This document shows positions 44,681 to 54,809 of a DNA stretch of 64,000 bases, one piece after another. A program made the position numbers and the translations under genes. The notes beneath the pieces are model-generated. The model had not been told where the DNA came from and made no database searches. It saw nothing but the letters and a program-made list of their open reading frames with translations. The stretch spans positions 203,501-267,500 of the forward strand of contig JASJOG010000157.1 in NCBI GenBank assembly GCA_030142905.1, written 5' to 3'. Each line of letters opens with the position of its first letter. Position 1 is the first letter of the stretch. This DNA comes from Heliopora coerulea. Taxonomy: Eukaryota > Cnidaria > Anthozoa > Scleralcyonacea > Helioporidae.

Positions 44681-47600
44681 CAGTGGCGTAACTACGGGGT
44701 GGCATGGGGGGCACGTGCCCCCCATCTGAGCACGGTGATCCTCCAGGTGGCCCCCCATTTGAAATTGGAAAAAAAATTACAGAACGAAATTCAGTTGCTA
44801 TTTTTGCTTATCAAACATATTTACTTCTAAGTCTAAAAGGAATACGAATACAACTTGCCGAACTGTTCGACTTTGTTAATCTATTAATCTTTGTTAATCT
44901 ATAGGTTTTTTGACCACTGAGCCCGGGCGAGGACGTTGGACTCATGTCAAAGGTGCACTCTATGGCGATATGGCGCAATTATGGCAAAATTCAGGAGTCA
45001 GTGGATGAGTGGATGGTAGACGTTTAAACATTGCATGTAGTAAGGAAAGAATAGTTGAGACCATTTTGTGATATTGAGGGGGCAAGTCAACGTCATAATT
45101 TGTCGTGTATTTGGAGGCAATAGAAAGTTCCACGATAAGAAAAATATCAACACTGTACGTCTTTGTTTGCCGGTTAATGTGAATATTGCTCACTGTGTTG
45201 TTCTGTAGCCTATGCAAATATTTTATAAATCTACTTTGAAATGTGTAGATTAACTTACTAAACTGCTAAAAGTTAACCCCTTTTTGTTTCACACGTTTAA
45301 CTCACTGCCAGGAAAAGGTTAATGGAAGCTTTTATGTGAAAAGATTAAGTGCCATATTGATAATGGCCATGAAGCGGTTGTTAGCGGAAACGTAAGTGCA
45401 TCAGGTCGTGTAGTCTCTTGAATTTCTAGTCAAATGAATATCTCACTTTTTTTCTCGTTTTTATTTCCTATTTTTCCCCTTTTCCAGCAATTTAGCTTAT
45501 GCCAAAAAGTGAATATTCGTTTTACATTCTTTGAATAGTTGACTGTCGGCCTGAAGGTCAGAATACCCCTTGTTACTGTAAATTTGTGCCATTTTTTGTT
45601 GATAAGCTGATAAGTGTCGTTTTTCAAACGATCAGTGTTCTAGTATAATGCAGACAAATGTTACAAAGTTTTTTAAAAGGCGTGCAACCGCTGATATTTC
45701 AGAAGATTTTAATGGATCTAGTGGGAAGCGTCAGTCTACAGAATCAGAGGTATATGCAATAGAAGACAATGGAGGCATTCGTTTGGACGATTCTGCAAGT
45801 GATACTGAATCGCCTGACACAGACACGAGTGAGATAGCAGGCTCGCCTTGTCCCAGGTCAGTGTCAGTGATGCCTACAGCTGTACCGATCTTACAAGGGT
45901 ATGCACGAAAGCCACCAGGAGCAGATGATATCAGCAGTGGAAGGGCAGAGGGGCCCACTCAGCCGTCACGGATAATTTTTCCCTCAAAGCGTTTTGGGAC
46001 AAAGCAACGTGCTTTCAGACCAACATCGTATAGCTTGCACTAAAATGACTTGAATATTCTGTCAGTCAAGATGCTGCCTAGTGTTTCTGTTGCAGGATGT
46101 TTCCTTCTCCACATAAGCCAACGTCGGAAAACACCTTTACATCTACTGGTTTTCGTCAGTGGAAGAAAGCAACGGCGAAAGATGCAGGATTCAGTCAGCA
46201 TGAGCGCAGCAACTATCATACAACATCGTTTTGTGCGTGGAAAGAGTTTCAACAACCCCTAATATCTGGGAAAACCATTGACGCAACCATATCTTCCCTT
46301 CACGAGAAAACAATTAACGAGAACCGACATTATGTCAAACAAGTGCCAAAAGTTCTTTGTCTAACTGCAAGATAGAAGATTGTTAGGAGAGGTCACAAAG
46401 AAGATGTGAACAGCCCAAACAAGGGAAACTTTTTTGAGATCTTGGAACTACTAAGTGAATAAGATGACATAGTAAAACGTCGTTTTAAAGGAAAGAGCAG
46501 AGTTAAGTACACTAGTCCAAAGATTCAGAACGAAATCCTGGCTTTGCTAGCCCAAATAATTCGCAAGGAAATCACCAACGAACTATACGCGACCGTTAAT
46601 TTTTCACGAATGGTTAACGAATCCAAGGATATCAGTGAGAAAGGACAATTGTCTGTAGTGGTGCGATATTTGTTCAGTAACTCCATACATGAAGAATTTC
46701 TAGATTTCATTCAGTTGCACAAGCTCGATGCTGCTTCGTTGAAAGATAAACTGGCTGAGATCCTTAAATCATGTGAAATAGACCCAAACAACTGTGTGGG
46801 ATAGACCTACGATGGGGACTCTGTAATGAGTGGTGTCAGCCGTGGAGTTCAAAATTGGTACGCAAAGAACTAGCCCCACAAGCACTATACATCCATCGGC
46901 TTAATCTTGTCATTCTTGACAGTGTCAAATCCGTTCAGTTAGCTGACTCGTTCTTCAGTTTGCTGCAAGAGATTTACAAATTCATGTCCTCACACACAAC
47001 ACATGAAATCTATCTTGCAATCCAAAAGAAGCTATAGCCTGCTAAGCAACTTCGATACTTGAAATCACTTAGCGATACAAGATGGTCATGTCAGTATGCT
47101 TCCTGTAAAGTGCTACTCGACACCTTTCCTGCCGTGATAAATACGCTGGAAGGAATTGCAGATTCGCACACAGGCAAGCGTGCTCACGATGCAGCAAGCA
47201 TCCTTATGAACATCAGTTTTACTACAACATTATGCTTGGCATGTCTACGCACATACTTCACAAGACAAAGCTGGTCTCGGACATGCTCCAGTCTCCGTCC
47301 CTAGAACTTTCAGCTGCTGCAAATCTGATTGACACAGTTCAACAAGATTTGCAAAATGAACGCTCAGTGGAGGCATGGCACAGTATTTGGGAAAGAGGAG
47401 TTGAGATGTCGCAAGCACTCGAAGTTGAAGTTTCACCTCCACCAAAGTCGAGAGTTCGAAGGATACCAAAACGCCAGCAAAGTAGTGTGGTAATGCAGCC
47501 TGTTGGTTATACTGAAACATGTGAGCATGAAGAAAGCTACTACCCCCAACGTCAGCTTCCTGTGAGAGAAGTTTCTCATCAATGAGACATCAAAACTTCC

Positions 47601-48013
47601 TGAGAAATTCCATGTCAAGCGATAAGTTGTCCTCTGTTTCTGTGATTGGCATCAATCATCAAAGAGCCAAGCAAATTGACATGGATGACTTTATCAACCT
47701 ATTTGCCAGTAAACATAAGAACAGACTGGTTCAGTTGTTCTAACTACGCTTTTTGCAAAATAATCTTTGTTGCTATTTTAATGGAGTTGTTTTTCGCATT
47801 GAGTGTCAAAGACTATGGGTATTAAAGCATGAGGGCCAACTTACGTATTTGGAGCTGCTTTGGTACTGTAATTCACCAACCATGTAAATGCACAATATCG
47901 AAATTCACTACATTTAATAAAAGTGCGTTGTAGCGAAATATCTAGTGCCACCCCCAAAAATGGTTATGCTCCCTTGAGTGCCCCCCTATTTTTTAACCAC
48001 AGTTACACCACTG
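44681..48013 (+). mobile_element. hAT element (3333 bp) with TIRs and 8-bp TSD
   Basis: The TSD CTCCGATC lies at 44673-44680 and 48014-48021. TIRs: CAGTGGCGTAACTACGG (left) and CAGTGGTGTAACTGTGG (right, read inward), each leading into GGGGGGCAC. It contains a decayed TTF-type transposase gene. It is inserted in the coding region of a Penelope-like element. Confidence 0.92.
45648..47760 (+). pseudogene. hAT transposase, TTF zinc-finger (ZMYM1-like) type, decayed
   Basis: ATG at 45648 (MQTNVTKFFKRRAT, the usual start of this family). An acidic linker, then the TTF-type zinc finger region: ARKPPGADDISS, QPSRIIFPSKRFGTKQRAFR, frameshift near 46040, CFLLHISQ.., then (another frame) PHKPTSENTFTSTGFRQWKKA. 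DUF4371-like part: NEILALLAQIIRKEI, FSRMVNESKDISEKGQLSVVVRY, stop, TYDGDSVMSG, stop near 47038. RNase H-like continuation LKSLSDTRWSCQYASCKV, HTGKRAHDAASIL. A deletion precedes the C-terminal tip IDMDDFINLFASKHKNR (47670-47740). At least six frame breaks; inactive. Confidence 0.88.
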
Positions 48014-48816
48014 CTCCGATCTCTTGTTCAGCAAATTCGCTTTGTTCGCCTTTAAAATTTGCAGCTTTTCTTCCAAGCAAAGGATGCAACGCTTCGTTCC
48101 TTCTTTGTGTGCGAGGACGCATTTCAAAATGGACCACTTTATTTCATAATTTCGGCAGGTTTTCTTAAGTTCCCATACATACTTAGATAATTCCGTTTCG
48201 TTGGCGTACTTTGTCCCGGAAGCTTTTTGTGTGATTTCTGTACCGTGTTTCGAACTCACCAGATGTCATACCAATATACTGTTTTGTGTCTGCGTAGTTC
48301 GTTGTCGTTATTTCAGCTTTGTAAATGACGTTTGATACCAAACAATTTCCAAGGATAGGGCAGTCGTCTTTATCGCGGTAGTTGCATGTTGGAGGAGGTT
48401 GTGGCTGTTGTGGTTAGTGTCTTGTTGATGCCTTGGAAAGGACAAGGTCGTTGTGCTTATGAATGATGGTTTTCATGTTTCTCATGGAGCTGTAACTTAC
48501 TTTTACGGTGTTTCTGTTGAATATTTTGTGGAGTTTACTAGTTGATGATAAAATGCTTGTCGATGAGATTGAGAAACTTTCTGCCTACGTTGGTCTTGAC
48601 GTTTTTGCTGTATGGTGGGTTGAACCAGGTAACATTGCGATGACGCTGGCGTCGGTTAGAAGGGAGATTCTTGGGAGTTTTGCCGTCCTCATACGAGAGG
48701 TGCGTGCGGAAGTTGCTGCGGTTGAGGGCTTCTTGGTATGGTGGAACTGCTTCATGGAAAGTTGGGGCGTCGCAGGAGAGTTTTGATAGGCGTTTGTTGA
48801 TTGAGGTTGGTAACAA
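48014..48816 (-). pseudogene. Penelope-like element ORF, RT C-terminus plus GIY-YIG endonuclease
   Basis: On minus from 48816: [43 protein letters not shown] (the thumb and linker found in Penelope-like ORFs of invertebrates); a frame change; NYRDKDDCPILGNC (Cys-rich linker), VIYKAEIT (GIY position), KQYIGMTSGEFETRYRNHTK (YIG strand and catalytic Arg helix), NETELSKYVWELKK and CILCLEEKLQI, ending NKRSE exactly at the hAT insertion. Penelope-like elements use this single-strand endonuclease with their RT for target-primed copying. Frameshifts near 48540 and 48260 show decay. The RT core itself is absent (5' truncation). Confidence 0.85.
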
Positions 48817-49018
48817 TGCACGAGATATTTAACAGCCTCGGCTTAAAGATCACCGCCCAAACTAACCAGAAAGTGACGAACTTCTTGGACATCACCTTGG
48901 AGTTGCGCAACTCAACGTATAAACCGTACAAGAAACCAAATGACGAACTTCTTTACGTACACAGCAACTCTAACCACCCACCATCAGTTCTGAAACAATT
49001 ACCAACCTCAATCAACAG
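48801..49018 (+). pseudogene. Inverted 5' part of the same Penelope-like element
   Basis: Plus-strand frame HEIFNSLGLKITAQTNQK, VTNFLDITLEL, YKPYKKPNDELLYVHSNSNH, LKQLPTSIN: the segment that in this family lies immediately before LPTSINKRLS. It is inverted and joined head to head with the minus-strand part at 48816, sharing the string ACCAACCTCAATCAAC at both ends. Confidence 0.85.
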
Positions 49019-49027
49019 GCACATTAT

Positions 49028-49460
49028 TTGTGCTTTTCGCCTCAGTTAAGGGTTCTACCACAACGGGTAGACATCTATTTGTCTCCGCAACGGGTAGACC
49101 AGTCTCTTCGACCACAACGGCTGATTTGTCATTTGTCACTACGCTTGGCGTTAAAGAGTCGTTCACCGAACAACAGGTCACAACAGACCATCTATTTGAA
49201 GACCAACGTACTACAGTTAATAGATCAGTAAGCGATAATGCAGGAACATCGGGGATGACTTGACTGTGTAGGGCAGAAAAATACAAACTGTCACCGTGTT
49301 CTATAACGTCGTCGATCGTATTTGCCGACCAAGTAGTCACTGGGTTATTCAACTCATACAAAATCGAACATAAAGCCATAAAGCCACACTGTCGGCCTCT
49401 CGACTCTTCACCAAACATTTCGTGGCTTTGATGAACACTTCCAACAGCTAAAACATGCAT
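49028..49460 (-). pseudogene. Cysteine-protease-like N-terminal ORF fragment (OTU/C76-like)
   Basis: ATG at 49460-49458. Near residue 10-60: HQSHEMFGEESRGRQCGFMALCSILYE...WSANTIDDVIEHGDSLYF, a motif (RG.QC..MAL with Trp and Asp downstream) common in cnidarian and other invertebrate multi-copy proteins, often fused to PIF1-like helicases; the Cys would be the nucleophile of an OTU/herpes-tegument-C76-like protease fold. A Val/Thr-rich linker follows and the frame ends at a stop just at the Penelope-like insertion boundary (49018-49028). The helicase part, if ever present, is missing. Assignment by motif memory only. Confidence 0.45.
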
Positions 49461-49613
49461 AAGTAATATAAGTACACACTAACCTTCGTTCTTTTTCGAC
49501 TTCCTCCTAACGTTAAAAAGTGTTAAGCATGTTCACGGTGAACATGCTTAATTTACATTAAAAATCATCAACAAGGCTGGTCCAGGGTAGGCAACGGCGC
49601 AACAACACAACAC

Positions 49614-49806
49614 CAAGGGAGGGATTCTCGCTTGCTACAATCTGAAACAGATAAAAATATTCTATCCTCGACGTTTCGAGCAAAGGCCCTTCGTCTGGAG
49701 GCCCTTCTTTCTACTAACTCTCCAGACGAAGGGCCTTTGCTCGAAACGTCGAGGATAGAATATTTTTATCTGTTTCAGATTGTAGCAAGCGAGAATCCCT
49801 CCCTTG
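49614..49806. mobile_element. Perfect foldback, 87-bp arms, hammerhead-like motif (family 1)
   Basis: Arms 49614-49700 and 49720-49806 are exact reverse complements with a 19-base loop. Each arm has CCAGACGA-A-GGGC/GCTC-GAAACGTC-GAGG, the same family as 9205-9251, with the first core base pair changed (CAGACGA). Confidence 0.85.
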
Positions 49807-49809
49807 ATA

Positions 49810-50840
49810 TTAATTTACATTAACATCGGGTTCATGTGATCAAAATCTGCCTCGTTTTGAAATAATCTTCAATGCTGGACAAAAAATCGAGATTACCACC
49901 GGCAAGAATAGTGTGCTGCGTCACTGGAGCTCGACAGCAATTATTGATCGTTCATTATAATTAATTAATTTCTAACGGGCTCTAAATCAGTTACAACTGT
50001 TTGGTCCCTGTGAGAAGAGTACATATTTGTTACATGTAAGGTCAGCCATTCTTGAAAACCTGTTTATGTTGCAGCGATTTCCTTGTCTTTTTCTCTCATA
50101 ATCGGGTTACTTTTCAACTTTATGGTCGATTCTAGTCATTCACCAAATGCAGTCGTATTTTCTAGATTGATATGAGTGATGATACATAAATTTACCAGGA
50201 ACAATATTTGATAATCGATCCGGACCACTGAAAGCCCACTTCATCCAAGGAAAGCGGTGTCTAGCCACTTAAAGGTAATAAAAACAAAGATATTAACTTT
50301 GATAATAGAGTATATTAAATCGCTGATGTAGTTTAGACATGACGTCAACTTCAACCAGGACGTTCTTTTCAGCATTTAAACTCAAAGAAGCCTTGGTTGA
50401 TTAACTAACGGATTTTATAACTTTCAAGCGTGTTACTACCGTGATAAGGAGTAGCTGAAGTGGCTTCTCAAAACAATCACGATTTAAGTGGATTTTTAAG
50501 GCGCTGGTAATAAGGATCTCCGTTCGGCTGGGTCGGGTTGAAATCTTCGTCTTGAAATATTGTAAAATAATTTTTAAAGGGTAACTTCTTCGAGAACCTC
50601 GGTCTGGCATTTCTGCCTAGTTAACTGAGCTCAATTTTAATAAATCAACCCTAAAACCAGGTCACCAGCAGGCCATTTGGTTGAAAAATAATTTATCGTC
50701 ATTTAGTGTAATTAGAAGGCGATCATTCATTATTCAGAATGCGTGTTCTGTTATAGGAATTTAATATTTAAGATAAAGATAGCTTAATCACTGGCGTTAT
50801 AAAAGGCATCAAACATTAGAGTTTCATGCTTTATAGACGT
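49810..50840. other. Non-coding, no feature recognised
   Basis: AT-rich spacer, no domain-bearing frame. Confidence 0.45.
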
Positions 50841-50844
50841 AAAA

Positions 50845-51065
50845 TGAAGACGAGAGCCCAGCTCAAATATCGGAAATGTAATGTCATCACACCCAGGAAT
50901 TAGGCAGAAGCACACAAATAAAGTTTAATTGAAGTTCACTGACGTTTCGTTGTCATTTAAACTTTAGTCGTGTGTTTCTGTCCAATTCCTGAGTGTGATG
51001 ACATTACATCTCCAAATTTTGAGCTGGGGTCTCATCTTCATTTTACGTCAAAGATTTCCGCCCGG
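50845..51065. mobile_element. CCCAGCTCA family foldback, copy 3
   Basis: Inverted arms share AAAATGAAGACGAGAGCCCAGCTCAAA (left, in parts) and TGAGCTGGGGTCTCATCTTCATTTTA, plus ATGTAATGTCATCACAC.CAGGAATT. The loop holds TTTAA.TGACAACGAAACGTCAGTG on minus, a worn hammerhead-like string. The right part encodes LQILSWGLIFILRQRFPPGK, matching LKILSWALIFILRLCFPPGK at 16451-16640 on the minus strand: a shared repeat, not a gene. Confidence 0.65.
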
Positions 51066-52425
51066 TAAATCTTTAGTGAACATTTTCATGCTTTATAGTT
51101 ATAAGACACTACGTTTGGATCTGTTTATTCACTGGCGAAGACAGGACTTGATGCTCCTTGATTGCTCCCAATGTTAGTCCTTTTACTTTAACTGTAACAA
51201 GTCTGAGATCTTGACCTGTTGATCATAGATAAATGGAAGCAATAATTATTTTCAGATCTGTCATTAAACTGCTCTCCCTAAACCAAGATACTGCTATCAA
51301 TAATTCAATGTTTAATTTTGAATGAAGTTCTGAGTTGTCCTTACCCAAATCATAAAATAATTTGCTGATCAACAACATAGGATGTGCATAAAGCTGAACT
51401 CAAATAATAGAGTAGAATACTGCAGGTTGTTCTAATAGACTGAAATACATTGAGAAGAAGAATGCCTAGATCACTGCCTTGATGCAGATGACTAATAGTT
51501 ATCATCCCAGGATGAATGAGACAGTTCCATCTACCCTTCTATTCTGCTATCTGTCACAGATAGGTAGATAGAGTCACAACCATCAGTTCACCAGCTTGGC
51601 TGTGACATTTCTTCCAAACTTAATTCAATTAACCGTTACACTCTTTTTTGATTGCTGTGGTCTCTCCTGTCAGTCTACAAAATTAATGTTCAGAATAAAG
51701 AATACACTGAAAAGGCATAAGAATTTATGATGCAAGGATCTTTTCATAAATCAATATAAACCATAAAATTATATTCATTGCTGGTTAGACTGTAATTTTC
51801 TCATAAGAAGTCTTTATTCCTTTTTTTTAATTTGCAAATTGATTCCCTTACATTCAGCCTCAAATCAATAAATTATTTTATGAAGGCACAAAGGGATTAG
51901 CTGTCATTGAAGTAGATTCTTTAGGAAGTGGTGGAGTACAATTTTTTGGCTTTCATGACCAAAAGATTTATTCACTTTAAATTTACACTTTTGTTATCAC
52001 CACTGAATACATGCAGAATAATATATCAAAAAGAAATTAAAGGTAACTGTTCCATAGTTTATTTTCATGATTGCCAGCTTCATGCTCATAACTTAATATA
52101 ATCACCATGGCCATTGAAGACATATTTGCTACTGATTGCTGTTTGAATTACTAAAATTGTAATAAAAGAGTGTGACATAGTTTTTGCTCAGGATTGTTTG
52201 ATGGTCTTTAGGCCTTTGTGAATAATAACTGATTTTATAGGAAATGTATTTTTCTGGGCAAGGTCTCATTATTAATGTGGAGAGAAATGAAGTACTAAGG
52301 GGGAAAAATTAGTGACTTGGCCTGCTCAGTATGTTTATATCAAGACAACTAAAGATAATGCTCTAATGTAGGTAGTGTGTTGCAATATAATTATAACAAT
52401 GATGTGATTGTGGTAGCTTGGTATT
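51066..52425. other. Non-coding, no feature recognised
   Basis: AT-rich, possibly intronic to the genes on the right; no exon-like segment with splice sites was found. Confidence 0.4.
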
Positions 52426-52562
52426 TATATTCTTAATACGCACGCTCTCAAGCTGTTCTCTCAGAAAAACTTTCTGAGTCCCTGACAGGAATCAAACCCA
52501 TAACCTTCTGATAACCGGTGAGATGCTCTAACCATTGAGCTACAAAGACTCAGATGATGAGC
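52426..52562 (-). mobile_element. tRNA-derived SINE, minus copy of inverted pair
   Basis: Full reverse complement of 52663-52799 with few mismatches: B-box (GGAATCAAACCC on plus), A-box (CTCTAACCATTGAGCTACA on plus), tail CAAGCTGTTCTCTCAGAAAAAC. Confidence 0.8.
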
Positions 52563-52662
52563 GAAGGATAAATTTGTTAATAAATATAAAATAAAGAATA
52601 TAATCAGACTGACAGTACATATGTCTACCATCTATACAAACCAGTACATAAATTTAACCTTT

Positions 52663-52799
52663 GCTCACCATCTGAGTCTTTGTAGCTCAATGGTTAGAGC
52701 GTCTCACCGGCAATCAGAAGGTTACGGGTTCGATTCCCCTCTGGGACTCAGAAAGTTTTTCTGAGAGAACAGCTTGAGGGCGTGTGTATTAAGAATATA
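52663..52799 (+). mobile_element. tRNA-derived SINE, plus copy of inverted pair
   Basis: tRNA-like head 52674-52750: acceptor halves GAGTCTT/GGGACTC (5 Watson-Crick plus 2 G-T pairs), A-box TAGCTCAATGGTTAGAGCG, B-box GGTTCGATTCC. The anticodon loop CCGGCAA lacks U33 and its stem has a C-C mismatch, so it is SINE rather than tRNA. Tail CAGAAAGTTTTTCTGAGAG and GCTTGAGGGCGTGTG. Same head as 32788. Confidence 0.82.
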
Positions 52800-53850
52800 A
52801 TTATAACAGTTTATAAAAGATAGTGGACTGCTACCAAAATTTATAAAACAAAACAAAAAACTGATATTTTGAGCAATAAGCTTTTTTCCCAACATGTTTA
52901 CTGTAGTTGCCTTGTTGAAGCAAAGACAAGTACCCGTATTTGGGTAATGGCAGCATATAGTTTTTGGCCAAATAGGTCATAATGACTACAGAAGTGTGAC
53001 ATGATTCTTAATTGAAGGTAACATGGCTTGGATTAAGCCAAGGAGAGAAAATGAGAAATGCTTTCCTATTTACTCCATTGACCATGCAAAGACATTTAAG
53101 CTTCAATGGAGTGGGTTTATTGGACACACTTTAATAAAAAATATTCAGCAGAGAACTCAGTCTGCAGTTTCTGAACAAAGTTTCTTTATAGTTGGTTATA
53201 ATTATTTTGACATAATGTAAAACAGGCAAGGAGTGTTCAGGTGGCATTGTTGCAACTTTATGATAGTTCACCATTGATCTTCATCAACTTACTTCTATGC
53301 ATAGTTCGAACAAACAGTTCGTTAAAATCACTGTTACCCTGCTCATATAAATGCTAACCTTAACCAAACTCAAGCTGTAATCCAGACTATACCCATAATA
53401 CCCATTTCATTTTTAACTCCATGTGTAATTTTTCAAAACAAGATAACTCTGCTATGTTTTTATGCATATCTTTATATTTTAAAGGTTCTGTTTTAATTTG
53501 TGACCACCATGCAAATGCAATTCCACCCCTACATACATATAGCCTCTTAAGTAACTAAAGACTCATTCTTTTCAGTGGGAGTGGAATAAATTAGGGTTAT
53601 CCTCATGGCTGAAGTAGCTACTAATTCAACCACAACCTTTGAGTTGAATTATTTCAAAAAAAGATCAATTTTTCCACTTTTCAGGATAAATTTTGACCAT
53701 AAAGGGAAGTGAGTTATTAAATAAATGCTACACAAAATCAAATGATATGGCATCCAAAGGAAATTGTAAGTATGATTTTTTTTTTTCAATCACATATCAG
53801 TATTGCTTGAATTGTTCTTAATATTGTTGTTTGGAAGCCTGCTGTAAACA
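52800..53850. other. Non-coding, probable 3' flank of the minus-strand gene
   Basis: No domain-bearing frame; AT-rich with no recognised repeat. Confidence 0.4.
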
Positions 53851-53853
53851 AAG

Positions 53854-54132
53854 TCAACTGGGCAGGCAAACTGACAAAAGAAAACAAGAAAATGTCCCTT
53901 CTGGGTAGTATTCACATGCTAGATTTATGCACTGCTGCAAAAAATAGCCATCCCATACCCTCCATCTGCTGAGTAGTATCATTTGATGTTTTAAAGAATG
54001 TAACTGAGTAGTGGCCGGCAAAAAGTGGGAAAGCAAGGTATTGATGTCATCAGGGTAAAATCTTATTTTACTCTGATGAGGGCTGCCAACATGTATCACA
54101 TAGCCTACAAGCTTCCAGAGCCTACAAGCAAG
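53854..54132 (-). CDS. Probable terminal exon of the minus-strand coiled-coil gene
   Basis: Acceptor TTCACTTTGTATGCAG followed in phase 0 by LACRLWKLVGYVIHVGSP, KIRFYPDDINTLLSHFLP and LHSLKHQMILL, with a stop at 53854. It fits in phase with the exon at 54271-54333. A possible alternative is an internal exon ending at the donor-like GAGG-GTATGG (about 53962). Family not recognised. Confidence 0.4.
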   Translation of the reverse strand, partial: LACRLWKLVGYVIHVGSPHQSKIRFYPDDINTLLSHFLPATTQLHSLKHQMILLSRWRVWDGYFLQQCINLACEYYPEGTFSCFLLSVCLPS

Positions 54133-54270
54133 CTGCATACAAAGTGAACGTTTGCAAATCAATTTAGTTCCAATGTAGTCAACTAACATGAGATTTACCT
54201 CTTTATATATCACTATAACTTCACACAAAGAGGTACACGTTTCAATCAGAATAAACATGCCTTAGTTTAC

Positions 54271-54333
54271 CTTGTACAATTTCAAAACTTCTCGTTTAAT
54301 TTCTTTATTTTCCTCTTGACTGGCAAGCAAATC
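54271..54333 (-). CDS. Coiled-coil exon (21 codons)
   Basis: Acceptor CTATAAATCTCTCCAG, donor AAG-GTAAAC. Phase 0 at both ends: DLLASQEENKEIKREVLKLY, strongly charged with heptad-like Leu spacing. Lies 72 bases downstream of the next exon on the same strand. Confidence 0.6.
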
Positions 54334-54405
54334 CTGGAGAGATTTATAGCAATAGTATTACAGCTATCGTTCAGTTAAGGAGAAAAAATATCGTATCCAG
54401 TTTAC

Positions 54406-54483
54406 CTTCATCTTTTCAGACAGACTAGTTTTCTTTTTGTTCAACTGCTCCTTAAGGCACTTAGTCCTATCTCCATTCAGATT
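54406..54483 (-). CDS. Coiled-coil exon (26 codons)
   Basis: Acceptor TGTTCTATTTTAG, donor ATGAAG-GTAAAC, phase 0 at both ends: NLNGDRTKCLKEQLNKKK then TSLSEKMK. Same length and phase class as the plus-strand exon at 61279-61356; whether this reflects shared ancestry cannot be told. Confidence 0.6.
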
Positions 54484-54809
54484 CTAAAATAGAACAACAC
54501 AATAGCCTGGGTCAGTTACAATGTATTTCTGTTTACCAATACTTGCTATGACGGAGCGTTCTAGTATCCCAGAATTGGGAATCGACTCTTCCCTACTTTG
54601 CTGTGTTTTTCAGCTGGCTTGGTCTCTGCAAATATTAGTGAAATTTCGTATAAATTGGAAAAGAGAAAACAAACACTGAATTAGATGAAGGTTCTCGTTA
54701 ATAATTTTAACCTTAGTAATACATTATGGAATTGTTTCGTGTTCTGCTCAACCGCTTTTTTACTTGGCCTCTTTTTATCCTGAATAACACGCTGCTACAT
54801 CTGTTACAC

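Noticed and set aside
52674..52750. tRNA gene (tRNA-Ala-like, anticodon GGC)
   Set aside because: A- and B-boxes are good, but U33 is replaced by C, the anticodon stem has a C-C mismatch, and the same head with a common tail occurs in inverted copies here and at 32788, so it is a SINE.
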